Positions 34,764-37,947 of a stretch of DNA of 37,947 nucleotides are shown one piece after another (the stretch's first letter is position 1; each line of letters opens with the position of its first letter). The stretch is from NCBI GenBank assembly GCA_007131535.1, contig SLQI01000277.1:1-37947 (forward strand). The letters run 5' to 3'. The translations under genes were made by a program, and so were the position numbers. The stretch comes from Balneolales bacterium (GTDB lineage: Bacteria; Bacteroidota; Rhodothermia; Balneolales; Natronogracilivirgulaceae). The notes beneath the pieces are model-generated. The model saw only the letters and a program-made list of their open reading frames with translations, did no database searches and was not told where the DNA came from.

Positions 34764-35837
34764 ATGAGATTAACAGGTTTTATAACACTATTAGCAGCAA
34801 TAATATTTGTAATATCCTCCTGTGACCGGGATGACCACCCGGTCATGGATTCTGATCCTCAAGCGCCAGGCTTCACCTCAGACAATTTTGAAGGAGAACA
34901 TCTGGTGCTCAATGAAGAGGATGAGGATGAAGAGCTCCTGAGCCTCGAATGGTCAGAGGCGGAGTTCGGGTATGACGCGCCGGTGATGTACCATGTGCAA
35001 ATCAGCGAAATCGATGATGAGGAATTTGAAGATTCCCGGGAAGTTGCAAGTACGAATCAAACCGCAGCTTCTCTAACCGTCGGTGAAGTCAATGAAGCAC
35101 TCATTGCGCTGGGGTTGCCGGGAGAAGTAGAGGCGGACCTTCACGTAAGAGTAGTAGCTGAGGTAGATGGCGCGGATATCGAAGAGGTAGTGAGTGATCC
35201 CATCGCGTTCACTGCTACACCTTACACCGTTGAGCTTGAAATCGGAGAAGTTTATGTAGCAGGCAGCTTTCAGGAAGCAAGCGGTTATACCGCAGACTGG
35301 TCACCTGAAAATGCACCGGCATTGTATTCTTTTGCCGATGACGGCTTTTATGTCGGTTATGTCTATATGGCTGAAGAAGGCAACCTCTTTAAGATTACCC
35401 GGGAACCCAACTGGGAAGGTGGTGACTGGGGAATAGGTGAAGAAGAAGGCACCCTTGATGAAGAAGGTCCGGATATCCCGGCAGATGACCCCGGTTACTA
35501 CAGGTTTGAAGTGGATACCGACGATTTGACCTACGAAATGACCGATACCCAATGGGGTATTATTGGTGACGGCGCCAATGGTTGGGGCGATGACGACGAT
35601 ATCATGATGGAGTACGATTCCGAGGAACGAGTTTGGACTGCCGAAGCTCAACTCGAAGCGGGCGGAGATATTAAGTTCCGTGCTAACCAGGAATGGGAAA
35701 TCGACTACGGTGATGATGAAGGTAACCTCCAACTCGATGAAGGGGGTGCCGATATTGAAATTGAGGAAAGCGGTACTTATGAGGTGATCCTCAATCTCGG
35801 TGAAGCACCGTTTTCATATGAATTAAATATCAACTGA
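34764..35837 (+). CDS. susE: SusE-like outer membrane glycan-binding lipoprotein
   Basis: 357 aa with a lipobox (FVISSCDRD). Residues about 50-155 form a SusE N-terminal Ig-like domain (YHVQISEI, then TNQTAASLTVGEVNEALIALG). It is followed by two tandem beta-sandwich domains, each starting with a GSF..GY or GDGANGW pattern: about 158-265 (VYVAGSFQEASGYTADWSP) and 266-357 (WGIIGDGANGWGDDDDIMM). This domain order is that of the SusE/SusF surface glycan-binding family, which binds starch or related polymers. The protein is strikingly acidic (runs of Asp and Glu), typical of salt-adapted proteins. It follows SusD by 27 bases. Confidence 0.9.
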   Translation: MRLTGFITLLAAIIFVISSCDRDDHPVMDSDPQAPGFTSDNFEGEHLVLNEEDEDEELLSLEWSEAEFGYDAPVMYHVQISEIDDEEFEDSREVASTNQTAASLTVGEVNEALIALGLPGEVEADLHVRVVAEVDGADIEEVVSDPIAFTATPYTVELEIGEVYVAGSFQEASGYTADWSPENAPALYSFADDGFYVGYVYMAEEGNLFKITREPNWEGGDWGIGEEEGTLDEEGPDIPADDPGYYRFEVDTDDLTYEMTDTQWGIIGDGANGWGDDDDIMMEYDSEERVWTAEAQLEAGGDIKFRANQEWEIDYGDDEGNLQLDEGGADIEIEESGTYEVILNLGEAPFSYELNIN

Positions 35838-35849
35838 TTATATAATTCT

Positions 35850-35954
35850 GTCCGGGGATTTCTCCGGTTATCTCATTTGGAATCCAGCTTTGGTAATTCA
35901 AATCTAATTGGATGGATTAGTTTAAGCTGGCCCGGAGAAACCCCTGGTTTTTTT
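35850..35954 (+). terminator. Long structured terminator after the SusCDE genes
   Basis: CCGGGGATTTCTCCGG (35852-35867) pairs with CCGGAGAAACCCCTGG (35932-35946, one bulge), with an inner stem CCAGCTT/AAGCTGG (35884-35890 and 35924-35930). A T run follows (35947-35954). It lies 12 bases after the SusE stop. Confidence 0.8.
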
Positions 35955-35983
35955 AAATGCAGTGAAAATTCAGGAGGACAATC

Positions 35984-36046
35984 ATGAGGGTGTCAGGAAA
36001 TGGAAATAGGAGCCTTGAAAATTGCTCTGCCGACACATGTTTCTAA
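35984..36046 (+). CDS. Possible 20-residue peptide with strong ribosome binding site
   Basis: ATG at 35984 has AGGAGG at 35972-35977 with a 6-base spacer, better than most real genes here. The 20-codon frame codes for a peptide with two Cys (positions 14 and 19) and ends in TAA. It could be a leader peptide of the following T9SS cargo gene or a chance frame; there is no comparative evidence. Confidence 0.25.
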   Translation: MRVSGNGNRSLENCSADTCF

Positions 36047-36231
36047 ATTCGAAAAAGTAATAAAGCAGTTGTTAATCAGGTTATTGGAGAGCGGTCGGGA
36101 TCTATAAAGGGTGGGTTAAACCCGGTTGAATGCGAGTAAAAAGTTGTAGATTTTAAAGAGTGAAAAGTTTACGCTTTCTGGGTTACGGGTAACAGTTTTA
36201 ATCACTCTTATTTATTAAACCGACAAGTCTT

Positions 36232-37875
36232 ATGAAGAAACTCGGATACCGCTTTATAATACCGGCATTTTTGCTGGTATTTACATTCATGGCTGCATCA
36301 CTAAAGGCCCAGGACAGGCCGCCAACTACAGGACAGCTAAATGAAAATTTCGATTCGCCATTATTTCCGCCATTGGGATGGACCGCTTATGATCGAAATG
36401 AAGATGAGAACAACTGGTTTGAATTTAATGTAGGAGCCGAAGGCTCAGTAGAAGGAGAAAACGTAGCAGGGTCAAGGTCCTATGACCCCGATGAGGAAGA
36501 AAATCTTCAACCGGATAACTGGCTGGTTACCCCTCCCTTGTATGTAGACGACGGAAATATACTCAACTTTTGGTATGCTGCTCAGGACCCGAATTATGAC
36601 CGGGAGACGCTCACTATATATGTAAACCAGGGAAGTAATGATCCGGAAGACATCCTTGATGATGGCGACGAGGTGGTCACTTTGGTAACCGAATCTGATG
36701 AATGGCAGCAAGGGCAGGTGGAGTTGGATGATTACACGACGGGCGAAGAAATTTATATCGCATTTCGGCACCATGATACCGAAGGTCAATTTCTGCTTAA
36801 ACTGGACGCCATTACCGGCCCGCAGGTTATGAAGTTTATTGATCCGTTTGGTTTGTCTGAGCCTGAGACAGGAGGTGAAATCCTGGTGAATTCAGATGAT
36901 GACAGGACACTCTCTATGAATTTTGAGATGCCGGATAATAATCTGGATGACCCTGAATATATCTGGCTGCTGGACGAAGAGGGAGAAGACTTCAGCGAAC
37001 CGGTTTTTGAAGCCGTTTCCAGTGAAACACCTTTGGAAATCTCCTCATCAGCGCTTGATGATACGCTGGCTGCAAGAGGAGTTGAAGCAGGTGAATCTTT
37101 TGACGGACAGTGGACAGTACGGATGGTTGATGGAAATGAAGACCCCGATGATATCTATCGGTATGCCGAAGATCCGCATGATATATCTTTGATCCGGGCT
37201 GAAATTGAGCCGTTTGCTCTTAATGCGCCGGATGATAACACCGAATGGGTACTTGACGAGCAGGAAGAATTCAGCAGCAGTTGGTATCAAACCGAAATGA
37301 ATCCTCAGCATTCTCTTAAGTATTTCTGGCACCTGACGGATGAGGAAGGAGATTTTAACGACCCATTGATAACCGTTGAGGCCAATAACGATGCCGCTGA
37401 TACCACACTTACCATCAAAGATGAAGATTTGGATCAACAGCTTGCAGCCATCGGTGTTGATGAACATGAAACGTTTGAAGGGAGATGGACCGTAACCGCT
37501 GAACATGAAGAATCCGGTGTAAAGAAGTTTTCTGAAGACACACTGTCTATCACTATATCACGGGGTGAGGAGATCGTCAGTGTGGAACAGGAGCTGGTGG
37601 CAGAGCAGCCGGAAGGCATTATTCTCAAGCAAAATTTTCCGAACCCTTTTAACCCTTCAACCGAAATCCAATATCAGATTCCGGAACAGGCCCGGGTAAC
37701 TTTAACGGTTTATGATATTACGGGACGGCAAGTCGAGGTTTTAGTAGATGAAACCCAGTCGGCCGGCACCCATGCTGTTCGTTTTGACGCATCTGCGCTG
37801 TCCAGCGGTACATATATTTACCGTTTGCAAGCCGGAGAAGTGATGAGAACTCGCCAGATGATGTTTCTTAAATAA
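36232..37875 (+). CDS. T9SS-secreted protein with choice-of-anchor J-like domain and two SusE-like repeats
   Basis: 547 aa. A signal peptide (IIPAFLLVFTFMAASLKAQ) is followed by a domain at about 35-200 with ENFDSPLFPPLGWTAYDR and DNWLVTPPLYV, typical of choice-of-anchor J/cleaved-adhesin modules (carbohydrate or surface binding). Two repeats of about 110 residues follow (about 205-325 and 326-445); each ends in a pattern like TLTIKDEDLDQQLAAIGVDE followed by GRWTVTAE, the same pattern as the SusE N-terminal domain next door. A complete T9SS sorting domain (KQNFPNPFNPSTEIQYQIP, YDITGRQVEVL, TYIYRLQAGEV) closes the protein. It is likely a surface-bound glycan-binding protein made with the Sus system, but it has a separate terminator-bounded transcript. 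Confidence 0.9.
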   Translation: MKKLGYRFIIPAFLLVFTFMAASLKAQDRPPTTGQLNENFDSPLFPPLGWTAYDRNEDENNWFEFNVGAEGSVEGENVAGSRSYDPDEEENLQPDNWLVTPPLYVDDGNILNFWYAAQDPNYDRETLTIYVNQGSNDPEDILDDGDEVVTLVTESDEWQQGQVELDDYTTGEEIYIAFRHHDTEGQFLLKLDAITGPQVMKFIDPFGLSEPETGGEILVNSDDDRTLSMNFEMPDNNLDDPEYIWLLDEEGEDFSEPVFEAVSSETPLEISSSALDDTLAARGVEAGESFDGQWTVRMVDGNEDPDDIYRYAEDPHDISLIRAEIEPFALNAPDDNTEWVLDEQEEFSSSWYQTEMNPQHSLKYFWHLTDEEGDFNDPLITVEANNDAADTTLTIKDEDLDQQLAAIGVDEHETFEGRWTVTAEHEESGVKKFSEDTLSITISRGEEIVSVEQELVAEQPEGIILKQNFPNPFNPSTEIQYQIPEQARVTLTVYDITGRQVEVLVDETQSAGTHAVRFDASALSSGTYIYRLQAGEVMRTRQMMFLK

Positions 37876-37947
37876 TTCACATTGTTCCAAAGCTGACTTT
37901 TGGGCGAATCTGCTATTAAATAAAATAAAAAAGCCCCTTCCGTTTTG

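Larger units (their letters stand above)
35838..36231. other. Intergenic region with long terminator hairpin and a small ORF
   Basis: 394 bases between SusE and the large T9SS cargo gene. It holds the long stem-loop at 35850-35954 and, further on, a strong Shine-Dalgarno AGGAGG at 35972 followed by a 20-codon open frame (35984-36046). A weak inverted repeat AAGAGTGA/TCACTCTT (36156-36163 and 36202-36209) lies close to the next start. The promoter of the cargo gene is probably here. Confidence 0.55.

Noticed and set aside
29121..37875. CRISPR, tRNA or integrase signatures in the Sus region
   Set aside because: No spaced repeats, no tRNA-like cloverleaf and no integrase or transposase gene were seen, so no mobile island can be defined.

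Overview
The window looks like a piece of chromosome from a member of the Balneolota/Rhodothermota branch of the Bacteroidota relatives, probably a Balneolaceae-like, salt-adapted organism. The reasons are type IX secretion (T9SS) genes porU and porV, several C-terminal sorting domains of the 'FPNPFNPxT' kind, a SusC/SusD/SusE set, lipoproteins with LxxC lipoboxes, and many strongly acidic secreted proteins. Genus assignment is inference; no rRNA or tRNA gene was found.

Left part (1-9220, minus strand): one transcription unit, porU - porV - M6-like T9SS cargo protein - HExxH metallopeptidase (cut by the left edge). The M6-like protein has lost its HExxH zinc motif and is probably a pseudoprotease. 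Middle-left (9.4-15.5 kb, mostly minus): metB-like gene, NTF2-like lipoprotein and thiolase, then two tandem paralogous TPR lipoproteins. A divergent RidA gene sits at 15.7 kb. Then (16.1-20.8 kb, minus) come rplU-rpmA, a fumarylacetoacetate-hydrolase family enzyme, an M23 peptidase and a GWxTD lipoprotein.

Middle-right (21.2-28.6 kb, plus): a three-gene envelope operon reminiscent of enterobacterial yqjD-yqjE-yqjK, a TolC-family channel, a solitary MacB/LolD-type ABC ATPase whose ATG directly follows an intrinsic terminator, two tandem rhomboid proteases and ispG of the non-mevalonate isoprenoid pathway.

Right part (29.1-37.9 kb, plus): an accessory nutrient-uptake region. A tiny T9SS-sorted protein is followed by a perfect LacI-family-type operator palindrome, then SusC-SusD-SusE, a long terminator hairpin, and a large T9SS-secreted protein that carries a choice-of-anchor/adhesin-like domain plus two repeats resembling the N-terminal domain of the neighbouring SusE. 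This looks like the left part of a polysaccharide utilization locus, possibly for an alpha-glucan. Its hydrolases are not in the window.

The strongest candidates for something new are the inactive M6-like protein coupled to porUV, the SusE-like repeats shared between a lipoprotein and a T9SS cargo, and the LacI-type operator upstream of the Sus genes.
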